A stretch of DNA of 64,000 bases from Salinisphaera shabanensis E1L3A (GTDB lineage: Bacteria > Pseudomonadota > Gammaproteobacteria > Nevskiales > Salinisphaeraceae), in the NCBI RefSeq assembly GCF_000215955.2, contig NZ_AFNV02000002.1, positions 1 through 64,000 of the forward strand. The letters are read 5' to 3'. Below, piece after piece: positions 8,379-16,310 of this stretch. Each line of letters begins with the position of its first letter. The stretch's first letter is position 1. Position numbers and translations under genes: made by a program. The notes under the pieces are model-generated. The model made no database searches. It was not told the origin of the DNA and saw only the letters and a program-made list of their open reading frames with translations.

Positions 8379-9578
8379 TCAACCGGCGGCCGCTGCCCGG
8401 GCATCGTCCTTGAGCGCGCTGAACGACGCGATCAGGTGATCGATCTGTGCGTCGCTGTGAGCCGCGCTCAGGCTGCACCGCACCAGACACCAGCCGTTCG
8501 GGGTCGCCGGCGGCAGCATGAGATTCACGTACACGCCGTGATCAAGCAGTCCCTGCCAGAAGGTCAACGCCTGCTCGGGGGTATCGAACATGGCTGCGAC
8601 GACAGGGCCGGGCTCGGCGCCGAGACGAAAATCCTGGGCCACGAGTGCGTCGTGCAGCCGGTGGGCATTGCGCCAGAGCTGCTCACGCAGTTGCGGCGCG
8701 GCGCGCAGACGCGCGAGCGCGGCACGCGTCGAGGCGATCACCGACGGCACCGGCGACGCGGTGAATATATACGGCCGGCTGGCATAGCGGACCACGTCGA
8801 GCGCGTCGTGGCGACTCACGCAGTAGCCACCGGCAGCGCCCAGGCTCTTGCTGAACGTGCCGACGATGAAATCCACCTGGTCGAGCACTCCGTCGGCCTC
8901 GGCAACGCCGCTGCCGGTCTCGCCGCAGATGCCCAGCGAGTGCGCTTCGTCGACATAGATGAGCGCGCCGTGGCGATGTGCGACTTCGCACAGCGCCGCC
9001 AGCGGGGCGCGGTCGCCGAGCATGCTGTAGATGCCTTCGACCACCACCAGTGCATCGGTCGCACGTTCGCCCAGGCGCCGCAGGCGCTTGTCCAGATCGG
9101 CAGCGTCGTTGTGGCGAAAACGCAGGGTTTCGGCGCCGCCGAGCTTGACGCCGTCGTAGATGCTGGCATGGCAGTCGGCGTCGAGCATGACCACGTCGCG
9201 CGGCCCCGCCAGCGCCGAGAGCATGCCCAGATTCGCCTGATAGCCGGTCGAGAACACGATCGCCTGGCCCACGCCGTAGAACTCGGCGAGTTCACGTTCA
9301 AGGGCCAGATGCCCGGCATAGGAGCCGTTGGCCATGCGCGAACCGGTCGTGCCGGTGCCTTCGCGCCGGACCGCGTCGGCCCCGGCGTCCACGCAGGCAG
9401 GATCGAAGGTCAGGCCCAGGTAGTTGTTGCTACCGGCCAGGATCGTGCGCTTGCCGCGCACCATGGCTTCGGTGGCAGACAGGATCTGATCGATGGGCAC
9501 GCCGAGCGGATCGACCCCGGTGGCGGCGATCCGCCGGCGCACGTCGGCGATGGGCGCGAACTTGTCGAAGATACTCAT
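8379..9578 (-). CDS. spt: Serine palmitoyltransferase (alpha-oxoamine synthase)
   Basis: A 399-residue PLP enzyme of fold type I that condenses L-serine with an acyl thioester to 3-ketosphinganine, the committed step of sphingolipid synthesis. Seen: GTGTTGSR near 75-81, H137 (stacking on PLP, in DADCHASI), D210 in VDEAHSLG, and the Schiff-base lysine K244 in TFSKSLGAAGG. The ATG overlaps the ACP stop by 4 bp (ATGA), which fixes the start; upstream in-frame codons belong to the ACP gene region. KBL or BioF are the alternative family members. The adjacent dedicated ACP, CerR-like gene and acyl-ACP ligase favour SPT. The soluble homodimeric bacterial form is expected. Confidence 0.88.
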   Translation of the reverse strand: MSIFDKFAPIADVRRRIAATGVDPLGVPIDQILSATEAMVRGKRTILAGSNNYLGLTFDPACVDAGADAVRREGTGTTGSRMANGSYAGHLALERELAEFYGVGQAIVFSTGYQANLGMLSALAGPRDVVMLDADCHASIYDGVKLGGAETLRFRHNDAADLDKRLRRLGERATDALVVVEGIYSMLGDRAPLAALCEVAHRHGALIYVDEAHSLGICGETGSGVAEADGVLDQVDFIVGTFSKSLGAAGGYCVSRHDALDVVRYASRPYIFTASPVPSVIASTRAALARLRAAPQLREQLWRNAHRLHDALVAQDFRLGAEPGPVVAAMFDTPEQALTFWQGLLDHGVYVNLMLPPATPNGWCLVRCSLSAAHSDAQIDHLIASFSALKDDARAAAAG

Positions 9579-9817
9579 GCGGCGACCTGCGCCAGCGCCT
9601 TGACCAGATCGTCCACGGTCTGCACGTCGGGCAGCAGATTCAGCGGAATCGCCATATCCAGCTGATCTTCCATGTCCATGACCATTTCCATGGTTTGCAT
9701 CGAATCCAGCCCCAGATCGTCGACAAGCAGACTGTCCGGCTCGATCGTCTTGCCGGCCGGCACATACGCCGCGAGCAGCGTACGCAGCTCGCCGTAGATA
9801 TCGTCGTAACTCGCCAT
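9575..9817 (-). CDS. Acyl carrier protein for sphingoid-base synthesis
   Basis: An 80-residue acidic ACP with the phosphopantetheine site D-L-G-L-D-S, Ser39. It is not the housekeeping AcpP, which sits in the fab cluster. Its stop overlaps the SPT start, so the two are co-translated, and it probably delivers the acyl-thioester used by SPT (or by the ceramide synthase) after loading by the acyl-ACP ligase of the same operon. This arrangement of SPT with a dedicated ACP and ligase is known from sphingolipid-producing Proteobacteria such as Caulobacter and Sphingomonas. Confidence 0.88.
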   Translation of the reverse strand: MASYDDIYGELRTLLAAYVPAGKTIEPDSLLVDDLGLDSMQTMEMVMDMEDQLDMAIPLNLLPDVQTVDDLVKALAQVAA

Positions 9818-9852
9818 TGAACTTGCCTCGTCGTTTTGCCTGCCGCTCTATT

Positions 9853-10853
9853 CTACGCGGCCCGGCCCCAGCCACAGGTCGTTTTCAGACCCGCCGCCAG
9901 ATCGACCTGCGGCGCCCAGTCGAGCATCTGCTGCAGCGGACGGTTGTCGCAGACCCAGTCGGCATGGCGCAGTTCCTGTAGCTTGCCCGGTGTCAGCATG
10001 GGCGCATACCCGAGCCAGCGCGACATGCGCGTGTTCACCCAGGCCACGCCATCGAGGGCCGCGCCGGGCACCGGTATTCTACGGATACGACGTTCGAGCA
10101 GCGTTTCCGCGGTCCGCACCACCTCGTCCCAGCTATAGCCACGTGCGCTCGCGTCGCCAATTTCATACACCCCACCGGTACGTTCGGATGCATTCAGCCA
10201 GGCGACAATCGCCGCCGCGAGATCGTCCACATACAGCAGCGACACGCGCGCATCCGGGGCGCCGGGCAACGGGGCCAGGCCGCGGGCAAAGGCATCGAAC
10301 AGCGGCTTGAGTTCGGTATCGCCGGGGCCATAGACCGCCGGCGGACGCAACACGAGACAGTCCAGCGGGATATCGGTCTCCGCGAGCAGCGCTTCCATGG
10401 CCTGCTTGCTGCGCGCGTAGTCCGACAACTGCGGCTCACGCGCGGCCAGCGAGGACAACGCCACCAGCGGCAGGGGGGGGCCCCCCCCCCCCCGGGGGGG
10501 GGGGGGCCCCCCGCCATCGCCGCGATCAGATTCTCGGTGCCGGCGACGTTGATCTCGGCGAAGTCGGCATAACACGAACCCCGCACCGCGCCCGCGCAAT
10601 GCACGACCGCATCGACGCCGGTCACGAGTTCATCGAGTGCCGCGGGCTCTGCCAAAGAGCCGACGGTCACCTCGAGCCCCTGATCACGCAGCCGACCGGC
10701 CCAGCTGTCGGTACGCGTCAGTGCCCTGACCTGCCAGCCTTCGGCGGCGAGCGCACGGGTGACGGTCGAGCCGATGAAGCCGGAGGCGCCGGTGACCGCG
10801 ACGCGGGGCGCCAAAGCGTCAGCCTGCCTGGCGATCGCTATCGTGATCGGCAT
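9853..10853 (-). CDS. CerR-like NAD(P)-dependent epimerase/dehydratase-family reductase, frameshifted as read
   Basis: An extended-SDR protein in two frames. The N-terminal frame gives VTGASGFIGS, the NAD(P) loop, down to NVAGTENLIAAMA. The C-terminal frame resumes at LVALSSLAA followed by DYARSKQAMEALLA (catalytic Tyr and Lys) and continues to the stop. The break lies in a 40-bp pure G/C tract (10473-10512). Joined, the product would be about 310-330 residues, the size of the ceramide-reductase family (CerR) found beside bacterial SPT genes. CerR reduces the 3-keto group, in Caulobacter probably after N-acylation. The start is uncertain: ATG 10853 overlaps the ligase gene by 35 bp; a TTG at 10814 is also possible. 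I think the disruption is a sequence artefact, not a true pseudogene. Confidence 0.7.
10473..10512. repeat. Abnormal pure G/C tract (G8 C13 G13 C6)
   Basis: Forty consecutive bases made only of G and C runs lie inside the CerR-like gene. They change its reading frame and add roughly 30 bases compared with the spacing expected for the family between the Leu-rich helix and the VALSS strand. The alternating poly-G/poly-C blocks look like merged poly-G read tails. The rest of the gene has normal codon structure on both sides. Confidence 0.8.
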
Positions 10854-12606
10854 CCGCCGTGCTGCCCACATCCGCCGGGCGACGGCGCTCATGCACCCGC
10901 TCCTGCAGACGCGCAATATAGTCGCGACGCGCGCCAGCACGCGAGAGCTTGCCCGACGACGTCCGCGGCAGCGTATGCGGTGCCACTGCCTCGACCAGGC
11001 ACTCAACGCCGAATTCACGCCGGATCAGACCTTCCAGGCGCTTGATCAAAGCATTGCGTGCTTCGGCCTCGCGCGCCCGGCACTGCACGACCACGACGGC
11101 GGCATCCGAACCGACCGCCGACGGCGCGGCAAAGGCCAGTGCATCGCCCGGGCGCAGTTCCGGTTGCTGCTCGGCCAGCCATTCCAGATCCTGCGGCCAG
11201 ATATTGCGGCCGTTGACGATGATCAGATCCTTGGCACGACCAGTGATCACGATACGCCGGCCGATCCGATAACCCAGATCGCCGGTGTCCAGCCAACCGT
11301 CGTCGGAAAGCGATTTGCGCGTCTGCTCGGGGCTGCCGAAATAGCCCGACATCACGCTCGGCCCGCGCACCTTGATCGCACCGACGCGCCGATCGCCCAA
11401 CGGGCGACCCTCGCCGTCGAGAATCTCGAAGTCGTATTCCGGCAGGACCTCACCGCAATCGACAAAGGTATTGGTCCGTTCGACCTGCTGGGCATCGGCC
11501 GGCTCGGCAATCTGTTGGGTAGCGAGCTTCTCGGCGTCGACGGTGTCGATTTCCAGGCCGGTATCGAGCGGCGCGAAGCTGATCGCCAGCGAGCACTCGG
11601 CCATGCCGTAACAGGCCAGGAACGCGCGCGAATCGAAACCCGCCGGCGCCAGCGTCTCGGCGAACCGGTTGAGCGACGTCGGGCGGATGGTCTCGGCCCC
11701 GGCGCCGGCGATACGCCAGCTGCTCAGATCGAAATCGGTGGCGCCGTGACGGATACGGCGCGCGCACAGCTCGTAGCCGAACGACGGGCTGAAGGCGATG
11801 GTGCCGCGGTTGCGGCTGATCAGACTCAGCCACTGGCGCGGGCGCATGGCGAAATCGCGGGTCGCGAGATAGTCCACCGAGCGCTGCGAGGTGAGCGCCG
11901 CCAGCATGAAGCCGACCAGGCCCATGTCGTGGTAGAGCGGCAACCAGGACACCAGCCGATCGTCCTCACGCATCTGTACGCCCAGGCGCAGGATGCTGGT
12001 CAGGTTCTGCATGACCTGCGCCTGGGTGATGATCACGCCGCGCGGAAACTGGGTGCTGCCCGAGGTGAACTGCAGATAGGCGGTCGCGGACACCTCCGGC
12101 AAAGGCGGCAACGTATTGGCCTCGGGCAAGTCCTGGAGCGTCTCGAAACTACCGATATGGCGTAGGGGATGCCCCTCGGCGGCTTTTTCCAGGAATGCCA
12201 TGAAATCTTCGGGCGCGAACGCAGCCGCCGCATCGCAGCCGCCAAGCAGGCCGCTCAACTGGCGGATATATGCGTCGCGACTGCCCAGGCCCACGGTCAC
12301 GGGCAGCGGCACCGGCACCAGGCCCACGTACTGGCAAGCCCAGAAGCAATCCATGAAGCCCGGCACCGTATCCGCAACCAGCGCGACGCGATCGCCGGGT
12401 TCGAGTCCGAGACCGATCAGCCGGCGCGCGGTCGCCAGCGCCCGCGTGCGCAGTTCCCGATACGACAACGGCGCGACGAGATCACCCCGGCCGTTATAGA
12501 AATTGAACCCGGTCTCCCCTTGGGCTGCGTAATCCAGCGCATCCGCGAGCCTGGAAAAATCGCCGTGACGCATCGGTAGTCGATGCTGTGTGGGGGTTGG
12601 CATCAT
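10819..12606 (-). CDS. Fatty acyl-AMP ligase / acyl-ACP synthetase
   Basis: A 595-residue ANL-superfamily adenylating enzyme. Seen: the phosphate loop FTSGST at 180-185, here followed by QFPRG instead of the usual G-PKG; LPLYHDMGLVG; the YGMAE adenine site; GWLDTGDLGY; and a C-terminal LPRTSSGKLSR carrying the catalytic lysine. It most resembles the fatty acyl-AMP ligases that load ACPs rather than CoA. As first gene of the leftward operon with a dedicated ACP, it probably activates the fatty acid that SPT or the ceramide synthase uses. Two adjacent ATGs (12606, 12603) are possible starts; GGA lies just upstream. A divergent promoter region precedes it. Confidence 0.85.
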   Translation of the reverse strand: MMPTPTQHRLPMRHGDFSRLADALDYAAQGETGFNFYNGRGDLVAPLSYRELRTRALATARRLIGLGLEPGDRVALVADTVPGFMDCFWACQYVGLVPVPLPVTVGLGSRDAYIRQLSGLLGGCDAAAAFAPEDFMAFLEKAAEGHPLRHIGSFETLQDLPEANTLPPLPEVSATAYLQFTSGSTQFPRGVIITQAQVMQNLTSILRLGVQMREDDRLVSWLPLYHDMGLVGFMLAALTSQRSVDYLATRDFAMRPRQWLSLISRNRGTIAFSPSFGYELCARRIRHGATDFDLSSWRIAGAGAETIRPTSLNRFAETLAPAGFDSRAFLACYGMAECSLAISFAPLDTGLEIDTVDAEKLATQQIAEPADAQQVERTNTFVDCGEVLPEYDFEILDGEGRPLGDRRVGAIKVRGPSVMSGYFGSPEQTRKSLSDDGWLDTGDLGYRIGRRIVITGRAKDLIIVNGRNIWPQDLEWLAEQQPELRPGDALAFAAPSAVGSDAAVVVVQCRAREAEARNALIKRLEGLIRREFGVECLVEAVAPHTLPRTSSGKLSRAGARRDYIARLQERVHERRRPADVGSTADADHDSDRQAG

Positions 12607-13146
12607 GTTCCGGATTCCTGATTAAAAGCTGTCTCGCACGGATCGGTGGGCGCGATCGGCGATCGGGATCGCGCACAGCGCGCGGATCGGGTCGACCAGG
12701 TGGCGCGCGCCCGGTTCAATGACCGGTACCGGTCGAAAAGGTTCGCCCGCTCGGACCATCCGGCGCGCGCGAGCCTGGACAGCCCGCGGGCGCAGGTCGC
12801 GTGCCGACAACCGTTTTTATGACCGTGCATCTGACATATATTTTATCGAGAATACCGCAAGTTGGCACGCAATATAACCGCAATGCCCGGATAGACTGAA
12901 AAAACACGCGTTCACGATGGCCATGAGCGACGATCGCGCGGGTTTCAAACCCCGGCACGCCGAATCCTGCCGCTTGAGTGCATCATGAAAAACGCATACC
13001 GTTTTCAACCTTTGCTTTAGGGTAAGTTTAACGGTTTTTCCACCTACTTCCGTTAACAAAATATAACGGTCGTGTCGGGATTTTTTTAAGCCTGTGCGCG
13101 ACATTGCCTCAATATCCCGCACCCACGACAATGAGTTGAATCGGCC
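12607..13146. promoter_or_regulatory. Divergent control region of the sphingolipid operons
   Basis: This 540-bp stretch separates the two operons and holds no convincing gene; small open frames here have no family features. From about 12815 it becomes AT-rich compared with its surroundings, with ATATATTTTATC near 12836 (reading leftward, a candidate -10 zone for the acyl-ACP ligase operon) and a T7 run near 13080. Three TAACGG half-sites lie in the last 120 bp before the ceramide synthase gene. I cannot assign exact promoter boxes. Confidence 0.5.
13027..13069. promoter_or_regulatory. Candidate operator: three TAACGG half-sites
   Basis: TTAACGG (13028-13034) and its inverse CCGTTAA (13050-13056) form an inverted repeat whose centres are about two helical turns apart, and a third copy TAACGG follows at 13064-13069. 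The cluster ends 77 bp before the ceramide synthase start, within the divergent intergenic region. It would suit a transcription factor that controls both operons. No known regulator's consensus is recognised here. Confidence 0.4.
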
Positions 13147-14298
13147 ATGGCGATATCCGTGAAATCGGACAGGGAAATCAGCATTACCGCGGTCGACGAC
13201 CGCAAGGCTCGTGGGCGGTTCATCGACGTGCCCGCGCGTATATTTCGTGATGATAACGCCTGGCGTGCGCCGCTGCGCATCGAACGCCAGATGCATCTGT
13301 CGCCAAAACAGAATCCGGCGTTCGAGCATCTGGAATTCCAGGCCTGGCTGGCATGGCAGGACGGCGAATGCGTCGGCCGCATCAGCGCCCAGATCGATAG
13401 TCTGCGCAAGCCGATCCACGGTGACGATGTCGGTTATTTCGGCATGCTCGACGCGCCCGACGACACGGCCGTCTTCAGCGCCCTGGCCGAAACCGCGGAG
13501 AGCTGGCTGCGCGAACGCGGCATGCGCGCGGTGCACGGCCCGTTCAATCTGACCATCAACGAGGAATGCGGCCTGCTCGTCGATGGTTTCGACACCCCGC
13601 CGATGGTGATGATGGGGCATGCACGGCCCTACTACGCACAGCAACTGACGCGGCTGGGCTACGCCAAGGCAATCGATCTGCACGCGTACTGGATCAACCT
13701 CGATTTCGAGCATCCGCGCGTGATGCAGCGTCTGCTCGCGCGCTATGCAAAGCGTGTGACGGTACGGCCGATCAATGGTAAGAAGTTCGTCGAGGAGCTG
13801 GATATCATCCGCGACATGTTCAACGACGCCTGGGCCAACAACTGGGGGTTCGTGCCGCTCACCGAAGAAGAGTTCCGGGACATGGGCAAGACGCTCAAGC
13901 TGCTGCTGCCCAACGAGCTGGTCCAGATTGCCGAGGTCGACGGCAAGCCGGCGGCCTTCATCGTGGGCCTGCCCAACCTCAACGAAGCGGCGCGCGATCT
14001 CAACGGTCGTCTGTTCCCGGCCGGGCTGATGAAGCTGTTGTGGCGGCTCAAGGTCCGTTTTCCCGAGACCTCTCGCGTGCCGCTCATGGGCGTGCGCCAA
14101 CGCTACCAGGGCGGCCCGCTGGGCGCGGCCCTGGCCTATTGCGTAATCGGGGCGCTGCAGACCGAACTCTATGCGCGCGGGGCCCGCGGCTGTGAGCTGT
14201 CGTGGATTCTGGAGTCGAACAAGGGCATGCGCGATATCATCGAAAGCATCGGCGGCGATGTCTACAAGACCTACCGTATCTACGAAAAACCGCTGTGA
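13147..14298 (+). CDS. bcerS: Bacterial ceramide synthase (GNAT-superfamily sphingoid-base N-acyltransferase)
   Basis: A 383-residue protein of the large GNAT-fold family that includes the Caulobacter ceramide synthase bCerS, which joins an acyl group to the amine of the sphingoid base. Landmarks I recognise from the family are an early PARIFRDDNAWRAPL, the central GPFNLTINEECGLLVDGFDTPPMVMM, and the C-terminal GCELSWILESNKGMRDIIE-IGG followed by KTYRIYEK. It has no signal peptide or clear membrane segment. It starts the rightward operon and its stop overlaps the next start (GTGA). The assignment rests on remembered family features plus co-location with SPT, ACP and the acyl-ACP ligase; fold-only GNAT alternatives cannot be excluded. 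Confidence 0.82.
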   Translation: MAISVKSDREISITAVDDRKARGRFIDVPARIFRDDNAWRAPLRIERQMHLSPKQNPAFEHLEFQAWLAWQDGECVGRISAQIDSLRKPIHGDDVGYFGMLDAPDDTAVFSALAETAESWLRERGMRAVHGPFNLTINEECGLLVDGFDTPPMVMMGHARPYYAQQLTRLGYAKAIDLHAYWINLDFEHPRVMQRLLARYAKRVTVRPINGKKFVEELDIIRDMFNDAWANNWGFVPLTEEEFRDMGKTLKLLLPNELVQIAEVDGKPAAFIVGLPNLNEAARDLNGRLFPAGLMKLLWRLKVRFPETSRVPLMGVRQRYQGGPLGAALAYCVIGALQTELYARGARGCELSWILESNKGMRDIIESIGGDVYKTYRIYEKPL

Positions 14299-15137
14299 CG
14301 AGAACGCGTGCCTACGCGGCCATCGTGCTCGCCGGCGACCGCGGTCCGGACGACCCGATTGCCGCGGCGACCGGCGCGCCCTGCAAATCGCTGAGTCCGG
14401 TGGGCGGCATCGCCCTGCTCGAACGTGTGCTGGAGACGCTGCGCGACACGCCCCGGATCGGATCGATCATCGTGGTCGGCCCCGCGCGCACGATGTTCGC
14501 CGATGACAGCCATGCCGCGGCACAACTCGACACCCTGCTACAAATGCCCGGCGTGCGGTGGGTCGCTCCCGCCGATTCACCGAGCGCGAGCGCGGCAGGG
14601 GCGCTGGCGCTGCTCGAACCCGACCAGCCGGCGCTGCTCACCACCGCTGATCACGCGCTGCTGAGGCCGTCGATGATCGCGCCGCTGCTGGCGGCCGAGG
14701 GCAACGATCTGTCGGTGGGCATGGTCGAATATGCCGCCGTGCGCGCCGCCTACCCGCATAGCCGGCGCACCGCGATCCGGCTGGGCCGAGGCGATGGCTA
14801 CTGTAGCTGCAACCTGTTCGCGATTCATACCGCGGCCGGCCGGCAACTGGTGTCGGACTGGCGCCGCGTCGAGCGTGAACGCAAGAACCCGGCGCGCGTG
14901 GTCGCCGGCATGCTCGGCTGGATAGGCGTGCTGCGCTATGCCCTGCATCGGCTGACGCTGGCCGACGCCTTCGCCCGTCTGTCCCGGCGCAGACGCGTGA
15001 ACGTAAGCGCCGTGCTGCTGTCCGAGCCGGAGGCCGCGATCGATGTCGATTCGCTGGCCGATCTGCGGCTCGTCGAGTCGATTCTGGCCACGCGTCTGGC
15101 CGCGTTCGCCGGTAACCGCCGCGTCGATACAACGTAA
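14295..15137 (+). CDS. MobA-like/GT-A nucleotidyltransferase, candidate headgroup cytidylyltransferase
   Basis: About 280 residues with the GT-A nucleotidyltransferase pattern: IVLAGDRG near 10-17, K31 in the place of the phosphate-binding lysine, then a TTADHALLRP segment whose Asp would bind the metal. The GTG start overlaps the ceramide synthase stop by 4 bp; the in-frame codons further upstream lie inside that gene. Enzymes of this fold activate small phosphates as CDP-, GDP- or UDP- derivatives or make molybdopterin cofactors. In this operon I infer activation of a lipid headgroup precursor. A phosphoglycerate cytidylyltransferase has been described for Caulobacter ceramide headgroups, but I cannot confirm orthology. 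Confidence 0.6.
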   Translation: MTRTRAYAAIVLAGDRGPDDPIAAATGAPCKSLSPVGGIALLERVLETLRDTPRIGSIIVVGPARTMFADDSHAAAQLDTLLQMPGVRWVAPADSPSASAAGALALLEPDQPALLTTADHALLRPSMIAPLLAAEGNDLSVGMVEYAAVRAAYPHSRRTAIRLGRGDGYCSCNLFAIHTAAGRQLVSDWRRVERERKNPARVVAGMLGWIGVLRYALHRLTLADAFARLSRRRRVNVSAVLLSEPEAAIDVDSLADLRLVESILATRLAAFAGNRRVDTT

Positions 15138-15254
15138 TACAAGATGAACCTCACCGATCCGCCCGTCTGCGAATGCTTCGATACCGTACGGTCTCGCCCG
15201 CGTTGATCGGCGTCGACGCACGCTGTATCGGCCCATCAACGCGGCGGCGCTGAC

Positions 15255-16310
15255 ATGCTGACCGTATCCGACCGCTATCTGCTGCGCGCGGTGTTCTGGC
15301 CCTGGCTCGCGGTGACTGCGGCGCTGGCCGCGATCTTCGCCAGTTACAGCGTGACGCGCTACCTGGCCGAAGCCGCCCAGGGCCAGCAGGCGATGCGCTT
15401 CGTCGCCGAGATGATCGGCTTGCGCGTGGTCGTGGCGCTCGAGGTACTGCTGCCGCTGGGTCTGTACCTGGGTATCATCATCGGTCTCGGCCGTCTCTAC
15501 GCAGACAGCGAGATGATTGCATTGCAGGCCGGCGGCCTCGGCCGGTCGCGCATGCTCCGGCCACTGCTGGCGTTCGCGCTGGTGGTGAGCGTGCTGGTCG
15601 CCGCACTGTCGCTGTACGGACGCCCCTGGGCCTACGGCAAGCTCTACGCCGTGGAAGTCGCCGTCGAAGCACGCCTGGACCTGAGCGCCATTACCCCGCG
15701 GCGGTTCTATACCAGCGACGATGCCGCCATCTACGCCAACAGCAAGTCCGATAACGGGCACCAGCTGAACGACGTATTCGCCCGTTTCATCGATGACGAG
15801 CGCCGCGTCGTCATACGCGCTGCCCATATGCGCCGCTCCACTGACGCCGATGGCGCGCCGACACTGGATTTTCGCGACGGTCATCTCTATCAGCTGGACA
15901 TGCAGGGCCCGAACGATCGGGTGGTCGGCTTCGGCAAGCTGCAGTGGCATCTGTCGCCGTCCAGCCGCGTGGTCGGCTACAAGCGCAAGGCCGCATCCAG
16001 CGCTTCGCTGCTTCAGATGACCGATCGCGACGATATCGCCGAACGCCAGTGGCGTTATTCCCGGCCGGTCGCGGTGATCTTTCTGGCGTTGCTGGGCATC
16101 GTGTTCGCGCGTTCGACGCCGCGCCGGGGGCGTGCCGGCAACATGGTCGCCGCCGCGGTGAGTTTCGCCTTGTACTACGGGCTGGCAAGCGTCGCGCGCA
16201 GCTGGGTGGAACAGGGTGTGGTGGCGATCATTCCAGGCGTTTACTGGGTCGACGCGCTGGTCGGCGCCATTGCCTGCGTTCTGCTGTTTCGTCGGCGCTC
16301 GAGCTACTGA
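15255..16310 (+). CDS. LptF-like (YjgP/YjgQ family) permease
   Basis: A 351-residue LptF/LptG-family permease. Layout: three N-terminal membrane helices (about 14-35, 55-80, 98-120), a periplasmic beta-jellyroll domain (about 130-265) and three C-terminal helices (about 268-345). The segment LEVLLPLGLYLGIIIGLGRLYADSEMIALQAGG matches the helix pair and coupling helix that contact LptB. Its stop TGA shares an A with the ATG of the next gene (lptG-like). In the Lpt system LptB2FG extracts lipid A from the inner membrane. Being inside the ceramide operon, this pair may move sphingolipid instead, or be the cell's ordinary LptFG. Only the rest of the genome can tell. Confidence 0.82.
   Translation: MLTVSDRYLLRAVFWPWLAVTAALAAIFASYSVTRYLAEAAQGQQAMRFVAEMIGLRVVVALEVLLPLGLYLGIIIGLGRLYADSEMIALQAGGLGRSRMLRPLLAFALVVSVLVAALSLYGRPWAYGKLYAVEVAVEARLDLSAITPRRFYTSDDAAIYANSKSDNGHQLNDVFARFIDDERRVVIRAAHMRRSTDADGAPTLDFRDGHLYQLDMQGPNDRVVGFGKLQWHLSPSSRVVGYKRKAASSASLLQMTDRDDIAERQWRYSRPVAVIFLALLGIVFARSTPRRGRAGNMVAAAVSFALYYGLASVARSWVEQGVVAIIPGVYWVDALVGAIACVLLFRRRSSY

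Noticed and set aside
8379-9875. 498-codon version of the SPT gene
   Set aside because: The first hundred codons overlap the ACP in another frame; ATG 9578 overlaps the ACP stop and gives the family's length.
10473-10512. G-quadruplex or slipped-strand regulatory element
   Set aside because: The blocks alternate G and C and destroy a conserved gene at its core; a data artefact explains it better. Kept only as a question for resequencing.
12817-14100. 427-codon open frame antisense to the ceramide synthase
   Set aside because: Codon pattern is that of an antisense frame in GC-rich DNA; the sense frame matches a known family.
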